Notes: generated by a model not told the origin, from the letters alone. Counted from the first letter of the stretch, positions 1-6,856 are shown. The stretch is 7,535 nt of DNA from Akkermansia muciniphila (GCA_943324575.2 CALPMD020000054.1:1-7535), one strand, 5' to 3'. Numbers and translations: made by a program.

Positions 1-981
1 GCGGCCGTTGGAAAGCACGGGCATGCCTTTTTCACGAAGACGGAAGACGGTGCCGCCTTGGGTGCCAGCGGGAATTTTGATCGAAGACTGACCGTCGAGC
101 GACGGCACCTTGAGTTCGCCACCGAGCGCTGCCACCGAGAACGGCAGTGGCACGGAGCAGAACAAGTCCGCGTCATCGCGCTCGAAAATATCGTGATCGC
201 GCACGTGGAGGAAGACATAGAGGTCACCCGCCGATCCGCCGCGTACGCCAGCATCGCCGTTTCCAGAAGAACGCAGGCGGGTGCCGGTATCAACGCCCGC
301 GGGGATGCGGAGCTTGATGCGACTATCGCGCTGGACGCGGCCATCGCCTTTGCAGCTCGGGCACGGGTCGGAAATCGTTTCACCAGCACCGCGGCATTCC
401 GGGCACGGCGTTTGCTGGATGAAGATGCCCGCTTGGCGGGCCACCACACCGCGACCGCCACAGCTAGTGCAAGGGCGAACTCCGCCAGCTCCTTTGGAGC
501 CTTTGGCACCGCAGGGTTCGCAGGGGACGAAGCGTTCGATTTCGAGCTCTTTCTCGACGCCGCGCGCGGCCTCCTCGAGCGAGATTTCCAGATCGTAGCG
601 CAGGTCGCTGCCACGTTGTTTGCCCGAGCCTTTGCGCGAGGCGCCGCCGCCGAAAAATTCTTCGAAGCCGCCACCGAAGGCACCGCCGAAGACCTGCGAG
701 AACATGTCCATCGGATCGTGGAAGCCGCCGCCATTCGAGCGTCCACCGCCACCGTTGAATGCTGCATGGCCATAGCGGTCATAGGCTGCCCGCTTATCCG
801 GGTCACTCAGCGCCTCGTAGGCTTCGCCGAGTTCCTTGAACTTGTCCTCCGCCGTATGGTCGCCGGGGTTCTTGTCTGGGTGAAATTTTACCGCCAGTTT
901 GCGGTAAGATTTTTTGATGACTTCCGCGCCGGCCTCGCGCGTAACTTCCAAGACTTCGTAATAATCGCGTTTCTCTGACAT
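1..981 (-). CDS. dnaJ: Chaperone protein DnaJ (type I Hsp40), 3' end cut by window edge
   Basis: DnaJ is the cytoplasmic J-domain co-chaperone that delivers unfolded proteins to DnaK and stimulates its ATPase. I translated the minus strand from the ATG at 981; 327 codons are open to the window edge, against about 370-390 residues for the family, so roughly the last 50-60 are missing. The J domain starts at once (MSEKRDYYEVLEV) and carries the HPD triad at residues 34-36. A Gly/Phe-rich linker follows at about 72-115. The zinc region has four Cys pairs (154/157, 171/174, 193/196, 207/210) with the same spacing as E. coli DnaJ. The first repeat is CEPCGAKG, with Ala where CxxCxGxG has Gly. The substrate-binding beta domain follows. 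The gene starts 6 bases after the grpE stop, so it is probably co-transcribed. No well-placed ribosome site is seen: an AAGGAG lies 17 bases from the ATG. Identity is secure. Confidence 0.97.
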   Translation of the reverse strand, partial: MSEKRDYYEVLEVTREAGAEVIKKSYRKLAVKFHPDKNPGDHTAEDKFKELGEAYEALSDPDKRAAYDRYGHAAFNGGGGRSNGGGFHDPMDMFSQVFGGAFGGGFEEFFGGGASRKGSGKQRGSDLRYDLEISLEEAARGVEKELEIERFVPCEPCGAKGSKGAGGVRPCTSCGGRGVVARQAGIFIQQTPCPECRGAGETISDPCPSCKGDGRVQRDSRIKLRIPAGVDTGTRLRSSGNGDAGVRGGSAGDLYVFLHVRDHDIFERDDADLFCSVPLPFSVAALGGELKVPSLDGQSSIKIPAGTQGGTVFRLREKGMPVLSNGR

Positions 982-987
982 TATTTT

Positions 988-1557
988 TTAAGCTTCTACT
1001 CCTTCGGCAGGGGTTGGGGCTTTGGAAACGACCACGCTGGCGGGGCGCAGCAAGCGGTCGCGCAGGCGGAATCCACGGCGAGTGGCACGTAGAATACGGC
1101 CTTCTTCGCCCGCACCATCTTCTTCCTGGGCCACGGCGTCGTGTAGGTTCGGGTCAAAATTGCCCGTCGTTGGAATCTCTTCAACCCCCTGGGAGGCGAG
1201 GAATTCGTTGAGCTGGCGGCGGACCATGTCCATGCCGATGTAGATCATCGACGAGGTATCTTGAGCGGCCGCCATCATGCCCATTTCGAAGTTGTCGATC
1301 ACGGGCAGGAGCTCTTCGAGCAGGCGCTGGTTAGAGTAGCGGATGGCGTCCTCGCGCTCGCGGGCGGTGCGCTTGCGGAGGTTTTCCATCTCGGCGGCGG
1401 TGCGTAGGGAGATTTCCTTCCACTTTGCGGCCTCGGCCTCCAGAGTTTCCCACGGGTCAAGCGCGGATTCGGTGGCGGGGGCTTCAGAAGTAGGCTCCAC
1501 GGTGTCAGCGGCCACCGGTGCTTCCTGCGGCTGATTTGGATCGTTGTCGGCTTGCAT
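988..1557 (-). CDS. grpE: Nucleotide exchange factor GrpE
   Basis: GrpE is the cytoplasmic exchange factor that releases ADP from DnaK and so resets the DnaK-DnaJ cycle. The product is 189 residues, normal for the family. An acidic, Pro/Ala-rich, probably disordered tail (about 1-35) is followed by a long charged helix or coiled coil (about 36-90, including ENLRKRTAREREDA). The C-terminal beta domain carries the family signature: NFDPNLHDAVAQEE near 132-145, then RRGFRLRDRLLRPASVVVS near 159-177. The ATG at 1557 is chosen because AAGG lies 8 bases upstream (complement of 1566-1569) and the length fits. It is first in the grpE-dnaJ pair, divergent from ptsN. Neither dnaK nor hrcA is in the window, and I found no CIRCE operator (TTAGCACTC-N9-GAGTGCTAA) upstream, so HrcA control is not supported here. 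Confidence 0.97.
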   Translation of the reverse strand: MQADNDPNQPQEAPVAADTVEPTSEAPATESALDPWETLEAEAAKWKEISLRTAAEMENLRKRTAREREDAIRYSNQRLLEELLPVIDNFEMGMMAAAQDTSSMIYIGMDMVRRQLNEFLASQGVEEIPTTGNFDPNLHDAVAQEEDGAGEEGRILRATRRGFRLRDRLLRPASVVVSKAPTPAEGVEA

Positions 1558-1587
1558 GATGGCAACCTTGTAGCTGTGTTTCTGCTA

Positions 1588-1605
1588 GCGTCAACCCCTT
1601 GACGC
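1588..1605. repeat. Perfect inverted repeat in the grpE/ptsN divergent spacer
   Basis: GCGTCAA, then CCCC, then TTGACGC: two perfect 7-base arms around a 4-base spacer, 30 bases upstream of the grpE ATG and 115 bases upstream of ptsN. Each arm contains TTGACG, close to a sigma-70 -35 element, one facing each gene. It could be an operator for a dimeric regulator or a paired -35 region. The structure is seen directly; the role is inferred. It does not match CIRCE. Confidence 0.4.
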
Positions 1606-1686
1606 ATTCAAACTGCCCTACTCTCGCGGTCTCGCGTCGGAAATCCGCTTGCCATCAGGCGATTAGACCGATAGTCAATCGATTCT

Positions 1687-1704
1687 TCCGCAGTTGTCTG
1701 CGGA
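1687..1704 (+). promoter_or_regulatory. GC-rich hairpin followed by a T-rich run just upstream of ptsN
   Basis: TCCGCAG, TTGT, CTGCGGA form a perfect 7-bp stem with a 4-base loop. The next 16 bases (1705-1720, ending in the A of the ptsN ATG) contain 11 T. In RNA this resembles a short intrinsic terminator or attenuator in the ptsN leader, although the T run is broken by C and G. It might also end a short transcript from the divergent spacer. The stem is certain from sequence; termination activity is inference. Confidence 0.35.
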
Positions 1705-1719
1705 TTCGGTTTTCGTTTT

Positions 1720-2193
1720 ATGAAGTTAGCGAATTTGTTAAGTGCAGAACAAATCATCCTCGACATGGAGGCGGCCCAACACTGGCCTGCCATTGTCGAA
1801 TTGGTCGATCACCTAGTCAGCATTGGCCAACTGCCTGCTTCTCATTACGAGGCAATGCTGGATTCCTTCCGTGTCCGCGAGGAGTTGCTGAGCACCGGCA
1901 TCGGCTCAGGGGTGGCTATCCCCCATGCTTTCTCCGATCATCTCGAAAAGGTGGTCGCGGTCTTTGGTCGATCAAAGGCCGGCATCGACTTCACCGCCTT
2001 GGACAATGCTCCGGTGCATTTAATCATTCTCTTCATCGTGCCACGCACGAATTATCATCTCCACCTGAAAACACTCGCCGCCATCGCGAAAATATTTGTC
2101 AATCGTGAGGTCTTAGAGCAACTCAACGCCGCGGAAGTTCCGGAGGAAGTTCTCGCAATTTTGGGCTTCAAGCCTTCCCGTGTGGACGCTTGA
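1720..2193 (+). CDS. ptsN: PTS EIIA type-2 domain protein, PtsN (EIIA-Ntr)-like
   Basis: This is a single EIIA domain of the fructose/nitrogen class, 157 residues, the usual size of EIIA-Ntr. In characterised bacteria such proteins take phosphate from NPr and act as a regulatory switch (nitrogen, potassium) rather than in sugar uptake. The start MKLANLLSAEQII matches the usual PtsN N-terminus and fixes the ATG at 1720, although no Shine-Dalgarno is seen. The phosphorylation site is His69 in GSGVAIPHA, preceded by the typical R-x-x-x-STGIG stretch. The downstream HLHLKTLAAIAKIF segment is also typical of the fold. No sugar permease (EIIB/EIIC), HPr or EI gene is visible, which favours a regulatory role. 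argS follows after 25 bases on the same strand. A GC-rich hairpin lies just upstream. The fold assignment is firm; the exact physiological target is unknown. Confidence 0.88.
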   Translation: MKLANLLSAEQIILDMEAAQHWPAIVELVDHLVSIGQLPASHYEAMLDSFRVREELLSTGIGSGVAIPHAFSDHLEKVVAVFGRSKAGIDFTALDNAPVHLIILFIVPRTNYHLHLKTLAAIAKIFVNREVLEQLNAAEVPEEVLAILGFKPSRVDA

Positions 2194-2218
2194 TGCGCTG
2201 CACCCTTTTTCTCTTTGT

Positions 2219-3964
2219 ATGACGCTTCTTCAGGAACTCGAATCACGCCTCGCCACCGCGCTGACTGCCACTCTGGGTGAATCCACCACCGCCACCGTGA
2301 CGGCTGCCGCAGATCTACGCTTTGGCGATTATCAATCGAACGCCGCAATGGTCTTGGCCAAAGCGCGCAAGACCAATCCACGCGCGCTGGCCCAGGAAAT
2401 CATCGATCACCTCGCGCTCGATGGCTTGGCCACCGCCGACATTGCGGGCCCGGGCTTCATCAATTTTCGCATCCTCCCCACCGCCTATGCCGCGCGCACC
2501 ACAGCCCTGATCCGCGACGAACGGCTCGGTGTGCCTGCCACCGGCGCTGGCAAAACGGTAGTCGTCGACTTTTCCGCGCCCAACGTCGCCAAGCCGATGC
2601 ACGTCGGCCACATCCGCTCGACGATCATTGGAGATTCCTTATCCCGCATCGCGCGCTTCCTCGGCTTCACGGTCATCGCTGACAACCACATCGGCGACTG
2701 GGGCACCCAGTTCGGGATGATTATCTACGGCTGGAACCATTTCCTCGACGAGGCAGCGCTGGTTAGCGACCCGATCTCCGAGTTGGTTCGCGTCTATCGC
2801 CTAGTCAACGCAGCCGCCAAGGAAGATCCCGGCGTACTGGAAACCTGCAAGGCCGAACTCGTCAAACTCCAAGCGGGCGACGCCACTAACTTGGCGATTT
2901 GGCAGCAATGCATCGAGGTTTCCAAAAACGGACTGCAAAAAATCTACGACCGCCTCGACGTGAAGTTCGACCACTGGCTGGGCGAAAGTTACTACAACGA
3001 ACGCCTCGCCGGGCTCGTCGATGAATTCCTCGAACAAGGCATCGCCCGCGAAAGCAGCGGCGCGATCTGCATCTTTTCCGACAATTCCAAACCGCGCGAA
3101 GAGGACCCGTTCATGGTTCACAAGGAAGAGGGCTGGACTGATAATCCAGCGATCATCCGCAAGGCGGATGGCGGTTTCCTCTACGCCACGACCGATCTTG
3201 CGACGATCCAGTTCCGCATCGACGAATGGAAAGCGGACCACATCTGGTACGTCGTCGGCGTGCCACAGCAGCTGCATTTCCGCCAACTCTTCGACGCCGC
3301 CGCGCGTTGGGGAAAGACCGGCGACTTCAAGCATATCGGCTTTGGTTCGATCCTCGGCGATGACCGCAAGCTGATGAAAACCCGCTCGGGTGACAATGTC
3401 GGACTCATCGAGGTGCTGGAGGAAGCCGTCGAGCGCGCGGCCAAAGCGATCGCCGAAAAAAACCCCGACCTACAGGGCGAAGAAGCCGCCGCAATCGCGG
3501 AGATCGTAGGCATCGGCGCAGTGAAATTCGCAGAACTCTCACAGAACCGTCTGACCGACTATGTTTTCTCGTGGGACCGGATGTTGGCCCTCCAAGGCGA
3601 CACCGCGCCCTACCTGCAATACTCTCACGTCCGCATTCGCTCGATTTTCCGCAAGCTTGATGCGCCCTTCGATGCCGCCGCTGCAGAGGTCATCCTCAAC
3701 GAGGAGGCGGAAATCCACCTTGCACGCTTGCTCGTCCGCTTTGGCGAAGTGCTGCCAACAATTCTCGAAGACTTCCGCCCGAATCTGCTGGCGAACTATG
3801 TGCTAGAACTCGCTCGCGCCTTCCACTCGTTTTTCGAGGCCTGCCCGGTGCTCAAGGCGGATGAATCGACACGCTCCAGTCGTCTGGCGCTTTGCGAACT
3901 GACCTCCCGCACCCTCAAACAAGGGCTCTATCTATTGGGGATCAAAGTACCCGAGCGCATGTAA
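2219..3964 (+). CDS. argS: Arginine--tRNA ligase (class I)
   Basis: ArgRS charges tRNA-Arg with arginine using ATP, giving AMP and PPi; it is cytoplasmic and essential. From the ATG at 2219 the product is 581 residues, normal length. The N-terminal Add-1 tRNA-binding domain covers about 1-85 (includes LRFGDYQSNAAMVLAK). The class I HIGH motif appears as HVGH at 128-131 (codons 2600-2611), in the ArgRS context SAPNVAKPMHVGHIRST. The KMSK-equivalent loop is LMKTR at 385-389, the relaxed form common in ArgRS. The DALR anticodon-binding domain begins near YLQYSHVRIRS (from 465) and the protein ends in the classic LLGIKVPERM. An in-frame GTG at 2180 would add 13 unlikely residues and overlap ptsN, so I rejected it. 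No Shine-Dalgarno precedes the ATG; translation may depend on coupling with ptsN, 25 bases upstream. Confidence 0.97.
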   Translation: MTLLQELESRLATALTATLGESTTATVTAAADLRFGDYQSNAAMVLAKARKTNPRALAQEIIDHLALDGLATADIAGPGFINFRILPTAYAARTTALIRDERLGVPATGAGKTVVVDFSAPNVAKPMHVGHIRSTIIGDSLSRIARFLGFTVIADNHIGDWGTQFGMIIYGWNHFLDEAALVSDPISELVRVYRLVNAAAKEDPGVLETCKAELVKLQAGDATNLAIWQQCIEVSKNGLQKIYDRLDVKFDHWLGESYYNERLAGLVDEFLEQGIARESSGAICIFSDNSKPREEDPFMVHKEEGWTDNPAIIRKADGGFLYATTDLATIQFRIDEWKADHIWYVVGVPQQLHFRQLFDAAARWGKTGDFKHIGFGSILGDDRKLMKTRSGDNVGLIEVLEEAVERAAKAIAEKNPDLQGEEAAAIAEIVGIGAVKFAELSQNRLTDYVFSWDRMLALQGDTAPYLQYSHVRIRSIFRKLDAPFDAAAAEVILNEEAEIHLARLLVRFGEVLPTILEDFRPNLLANYVLELARAFHSFFEACPVLKADESTRSSRLALCELTSRTLKQGLYLLGIKVPERM

Positions 3965-4007
3965 CTTCCAGCCACTGCAAATCTCTCTCAGAACACCAGA
4001 TTGCTTC

Positions 4008-4041
4008 TTGATGTATTCTTGGCCCAATCTAGTATGGCCAA
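4008..4041 (+). promoter_or_regulatory. Possible promoter with overlapping palindrome before the pyrophosphatase gene
   Basis: TTGATG (4008-4013), 16 bases, then TAGTAT (4030-4035) gives a weak sigma-70-like pair with 4/6 matches in each box. Transcription would begin near 4042, about 25 bases before the ATG at 4067. TTGGCC (4019-4024) and GGCCAA (4036-4041) form a 6-bp inverted repeat with an 11-base loop across the spacer and the second box, a typical place for an operator. Both calls come from visual pattern matching only; chance matches of this quality are common. Confidence 0.25.
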
Positions 4042-4066
4042 TTCGCTGCTACCACAAACACCCACC

Positions 4067-5749
4067 ATGCCAAAAACTCCATTCTACGTCATTGGCCACA
4101 AAAACCCAGACACCGATGCGATTTGTTCTGCCATCGGCTACGCATCCCTACTGCGGGCCTCGGGTGAGGAACCGGACGCGATCGCTGCACGCTGTGGCGA
4201 AATTTCTCAGCGAACGAAATGGGTGCTGGAACGCGCAAAACTAGAAGCTCCGGTGTTACTTACCGACGTGCGGGTCAACGCCGGCATGGTCTGCCACCGC
4301 AAAATCATCAAAGTGAGCGTAGCCGATACGTTCCTAACAGCCTACCGGCGCATGCTAGCCGCCGAGATCCGCTGCGTACCCGTCGAGGATCACGATGGCA
4401 ACCTTTGCGGCATTCTACGCTACTTTGATTTGCTCAAACTTTTGCTGCCGGCGGATACGGAAGGCCTCAGCGTGCGGATGGTCCATGTCTCGCTGGCGAA
4501 ACTCGCAGATACATTGCAAGCGGAAAACGTCGGCGCGCAACTCCCCTCTCAAGAGTTCGAGGAAGACCTGATCTTACTCGTTGGTGCATCATCGCAAGCG
4601 ACCGTCGACAAGCGCCTCCAACAGGCCGCACAGGATGGCAATGTCGGCAAGTTCCTCGTCATCTGTGGCGACCGCCCGATCGTGCAACGCTACGCCATCG
4701 ATCACGGTGCCCGCGCCCTACTCGTCACCGGCGGCAACCCCGTACCTAAAGAAATTTGCGCTTACGCCGCGCGCAAAGGGGTCATTGTTCTCCGCTGCCA
4801 GCAAGATACGGCCAGTGCCTCCACGTTGATCCGCTGCTCCCGTACCGTACGCCACGTCATGGAGAAAAACTTCCTCACCGTCGGTCTTAGCGAACCCATC
4901 TCGGTCCTCCGCAAGCGTCTCACTCCCCTTGATCAGGACCTGTTTCCAGTGGTGGACTCCGGCAGCCTCGTCATGACCGGTGTGATTTCCAAGTCCGACC
5001 TCGTCGACCCACCGCGCATCCGCCTCGCGCTGGTCGATCACAACGAATATGCCCAAGCGGTGAACGGGGTCGAAGAAGCGGAAATTACCGAAGTCATCGA
5101 CCACCACCGTCTCGCGGGCGATCTAGTATCGCGGGAACCTATCCGCTATTTGAACGAGCCGGTCGGATCGACTTGCACACTGGTGGGCCGCAAGTTTTTC
5201 CACCGCAAAATCACACCTACGCCCAGCGTCGCCATGTGCCTTTGCGCTGGCATCGTTTCTGACACGCTGTGCCTGACCTCGCCGACTACGACCCTGCTTG
5301 ACCGGGAAATGCTCACTTGGCTCAGCGCCATGGCGGGAGTGGATCCCAATAAGTTCACTGACGAATTCTTTGCCGTCGGCTCGTTGATCGCCACTGGCAC
5401 TCCCGAAGAGATTCTCAACGCAGACCGCAAGGAATTTACCGAACAAGGATTGTCTGTTAGTATTTCACAAGTGGAAGAACGCGACCTCCATGGCTTTGCG
5501 GCGCGCCGCGATGAACTGGAAGCCATGCTCAAGAAACTTTACTATCGCGAAAACTACGATCTGGCGGTGCTCGCGGTGACCGATGTTGCGCTGCATCACA
5601 GCATGATCCTAGCCATTGGCCAGGAAGCGGTGCTGATGAAACTACCCTTCGAGCAAATCGATCACTCGCTCTTTCACGCACCCGGTGTGGTCAGCCGCAA
5701 GCGTCAAATCTTCCCCGCCATCTGCGAAGCCATCCATCACTCAAGATAA
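4067..5749 (+). CDS. CBS/DRTGG-domain manganese-dependent inorganic pyrophosphatase (family II)
   Basis: This enzyme hydrolyses pyrophosphate to phosphate in the cytoplasm and pulls biosynthetic reactions forward. It is a DHH-superfamily pyrophosphatase with a regulatory insert. Metal motifs: GHKNPDTDAICSAI with His11, Asp15 and Asp17; VDHNE at 323-327; DHH at 345-347; the C-terminal DHHA2 domain carries the substrate-binding SRKR at 543-546. Between the first catalytic motif and VDHNE lie a first CBS repeat (about 76-128), a DRTGG-type domain (about 185-265) and a second CBS repeat (about 265-315). In characterised CBS-PPases this insert makes AMP and ADP inhibit, and ATP and diadenosine polyphosphates activate. 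The ATG at 4067 (560 residues) is chosen because MPKTPFYVIGHKNPD matches the family start; TTG 4001 and ATG 4034 are in-frame alternatives. No Shine-Dalgarno is seen. It follows argS on the same strand. Confidence 0.93.
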   Translation: MPKTPFYVIGHKNPDTDAICSAIGYASLLRASGEEPDAIAARCGEISQRTKWVLERAKLEAPVLLTDVRVNAGMVCHRKIIKVSVADTFLTAYRRMLAAEIRCVPVEDHDGNLCGILRYFDLLKLLLPADTEGLSVRMVHVSLAKLADTLQAENVGAQLPSQEFEEDLILLVGASSQATVDKRLQQAAQDGNVGKFLVICGDRPIVQRYAIDHGARALLVTGGNPVPKEICAYAARKGVIVLRCQQDTASASTLIRCSRTVRHVMEKNFLTVGLSEPISVLRKRLTPLDQDLFPVVDSGSLVMTGVISKSDLVDPPRIRLALVDHNEYAQAVNGVEEAEITEVIDHHRLAGDLVSREPIRYLNEPVGSTCTLVGRKFFHRKITPTPSVAMCLCAGIVSDTLCLTSPTTTLLDREMLTWLSAMAGVDPNKFTDEFFAVGSLIATGTPEEILNADRKEFTEQGLSVSISQVEERDLHGFAARRDELEAMLKKLYYRENYDLAVLAVTDVALHHSMILAIGQEAVLMKLPFEQIDHSLFHAPGVVSRKRQIFPAICEAIHHSR

Positions 5750-5752
5750 GTT

Positions 5753-6400
5753 TCAATCCGCGAGATAACCTGCCAGCGCCTCGCGGAGCGCGCTGCGGGC
5801 GCGAAATAACAGGCTCTTCACTGCTGAAACGGAGAGTTCCAAAACTTCGGCGATTTCCTCGTACGACAGTTGTTCATAGCGCCGCAGCACCACGGCCATT
5901 CGCTGGGTTTCTGGCAGAGAGGCGATTGCGTCATCCACGGCGCGTTGCAACTCGGCTTGTAGCAACTCCGCGTCGGGCTGGCGGGTGGGGTCACCCTCAA
6001 TCGAAAGATTGGCACTCTCCTCACGCTCGTCTAAGGAAAACTCCTTCTTGCGACTGCGGCGGCGAGTCTCGTTGAAGACTAGATTGCGCGTAATCGTGAA
6101 CAGATACGTCGTAAACTTCGCGTCCGGTCGATAGCGTTTCGCGTTGCGCCAGATCCGCAGGAACACCTGTTGAGCGATGTCTTCCGCCTCGGATGAATTG
6201 CCTAACATCTTCGCCACCGTGCCGACGACGGCGTGCTGGTGGCGTTCGACCAAGTGACGAAACGCCGCATGATCCCCTGCGCCGACCCGCTCCATCAGCG
6301 CGAAATCGATCGCGCTGGCATTTGCTGGAACGGGAGTGGCAGTAGCATCAGGCTCCATTTTCAGAAAAAAAGGTATTGCCGCGTAATCTGCGCTCAACAT
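5753..6400 (-). CDS. ECF-type RNA polymerase sigma factor (sigma-70 family, RpoE-like)
   Basis: ECF sigma factors direct RNA polymerase to a regulon of stress or envelope promoters. From the ATG at 6400 the product is 215 residues. A poorly conserved N-terminal tail of about 30 residues precedes region 2 (about 37-125), with AEDIAQQVFLRIW at 72-84 and the promoter-melting segment TTYLFTITRNL at 97-107, followed by a basic stretch ETRRRSRKKE. A linker rich in Glu and Asp leads to region 4 (about 161-209), with SLPETQRMAVVLRRYEQLSY and the helix-turn-helix IAEVLELSVSAVKSLLFRAR. Regions 1 and 3 are absent, as in all ECF factors. Starts at GTG 6415 and ATG 6358 are also possible; none has a clear ribosome site. 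No anti-sigma gene is adjacent. The stop lies 3 bases from the stop of the convergent pyrophosphatase gene. A PhnA-like gene lies 54 bases upstream on the same strand. Confidence 0.93.
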   Translation of the reverse strand: MLSADYAAIPFFLKMEPDATATPVPANASAIDFALMERVGAGDHAAFRHLVERHQHAVVGTVAKMLGNSSEAEDIAQQVFLRIWRNAKRYRPDAKFTTYLFTITRNLVFNETRRRSRKKEFSLDEREESANLSIEGDPTRQPDAELLQAELQRAVDDAIASLPETQRMAVVLRRYEQLSYEEIAEVLELSVSAVKSLLFRARSALREALAGYLAD

Positions 6401-6454
6401 GGGCGATGAAACCACAAATCCCGGGCGAAGTTGCGCTCAAAACGTTAGGTCCGT

Positions 6455-6856
6455 TCAAAGCACTTCCAACTTTGCCCACGCTTCCACCTCTGGATCGAGA
6501 AAAACTTCCTCCATCACCTCGCGTGCCCAGTCCTCGCGCTTAGCCAAGCACTGCAGCATCCGCCACGCCACCACCTGCACCGCTGGCATTTCGCTCCAAA
6601 CGACTTCAGCCAGTCCCTGCCAGGCACGACCCGCCAGGCGCTTCGGCTGCTCGAGCACTTCGTGACAAGCCTCACACAACAAGAGCGTGCGCTCCAGATC
6701 GGGTTCGGCGGCCACCGGCGGCACCTCGTACGGTCGCAACGGCACACCGGCCGCGCCCGTTAGTTCGCACTTCGACTTTGCCCGCCGTGCCAGATCCTTG
6801 CCCAGCGCCTGCAGCGCTGCCACCCGTGCTTGATGCGTCTCATAGCCTTTTCCCAT
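6455..6856 (-). CDS. Stand-alone PhnA N-terminal (proteobacterial-type) zinc-domain protein
   Basis: The 133-residue product resembles the N-terminal domain found in longer PhnA proteins once linked to phosphonate operons; its biochemical role is not settled. Landmarks: KCELTGAAG at 29-37, YEVPPV at 43-48, LLLCEACHE at 58-66, and the very characteristic VWSEMPAVQVVAWRML at 86-101, followed by an acidic tail with WA pairs. This order matches my memory of the family (CELCGA, YEVPP, LLxCDxC, MWSxVPAVQVMAWRML). One difference stands out: the first Cys pair is broken, with Thr33 where the family has Cys, leaving Cys30, Cys61, Cys64 and possibly His65 as metal ligands. The usual C-terminal PhnA domain is absent. 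No phosphonate (phn) genes are nearby. It precedes the ECF sigma gene on the same strand, so the two may be co-transcribed. The family assignment is from memory, without a search. Confidence 0.7.
   Translation of the reverse strand: MGKGYETHQARVAALQALGKDLARRAKSKCELTGAAGVPLRPYEVPPVAAEPDLERTLLLCEACHEVLEQPKRLAGRAWQGLAEVVWSEMPAVQVVAWRMLQCLAKREDWAREVMEEVFLDPEVEAWAKLEVL

Noticed and set aside
58..978. Long plus-strand reading frame (306 codons) opposite dnaJ
   Set aside because: It is antisense to a clear DnaJ with J domain and four Cys pairs; its Ala/Arg-rich product has no recognisable domain and is explained by codon bias of the real gene.
1567..1594. Minus-strand promoter TTGACG-N16-TACAAG for grpE
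   Set aside because: Transcription would begin only a few bases before the ATG, which would remove the AAGG ribosome site; the second box matches only 4/6. Too weak to annotate.
1649..1677. Plus-strand promoter TTGCCA-N17-TAGTCA for ptsN
   Set aside because: The first box is good but the second matches the consensus poorly; no other support.
1558..1719. CIRCE heat-shock operator upstream of grpE
   Set aside because: I looked for TTAGCACTC-N9-GAGTGCTAA and partial forms and found none; the inverted repeat at 1588-1605 has a different sequence and spacing.
1599..2108. Plus-strand 169-codon frame overlapping ptsN
   Set aside because: It overlaps the PtsN frame, which carries the recognisable EIIA motif; the product is Arg/His/Cys-rich and resembles nothing.
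2180..2218. GTG 2180 as the start of argS
   Set aside because: It would overlap ptsN by 14 bases and add 13 residues unlike ArgRS N-termini; ATG 2219 gives the normal start and length.
2801..3334. Minus-strand 177-codon frame inside argS
   Set aside because: Lies wholly antisense to the ArgRS catalytic domain; no family features.
4718..5107. Minus-strand 129-codon frame inside the pyrophosphatase gene
   Set aside because: Antisense to the DRTGG/CBS2 region of a well-supported enzyme; no independent support.
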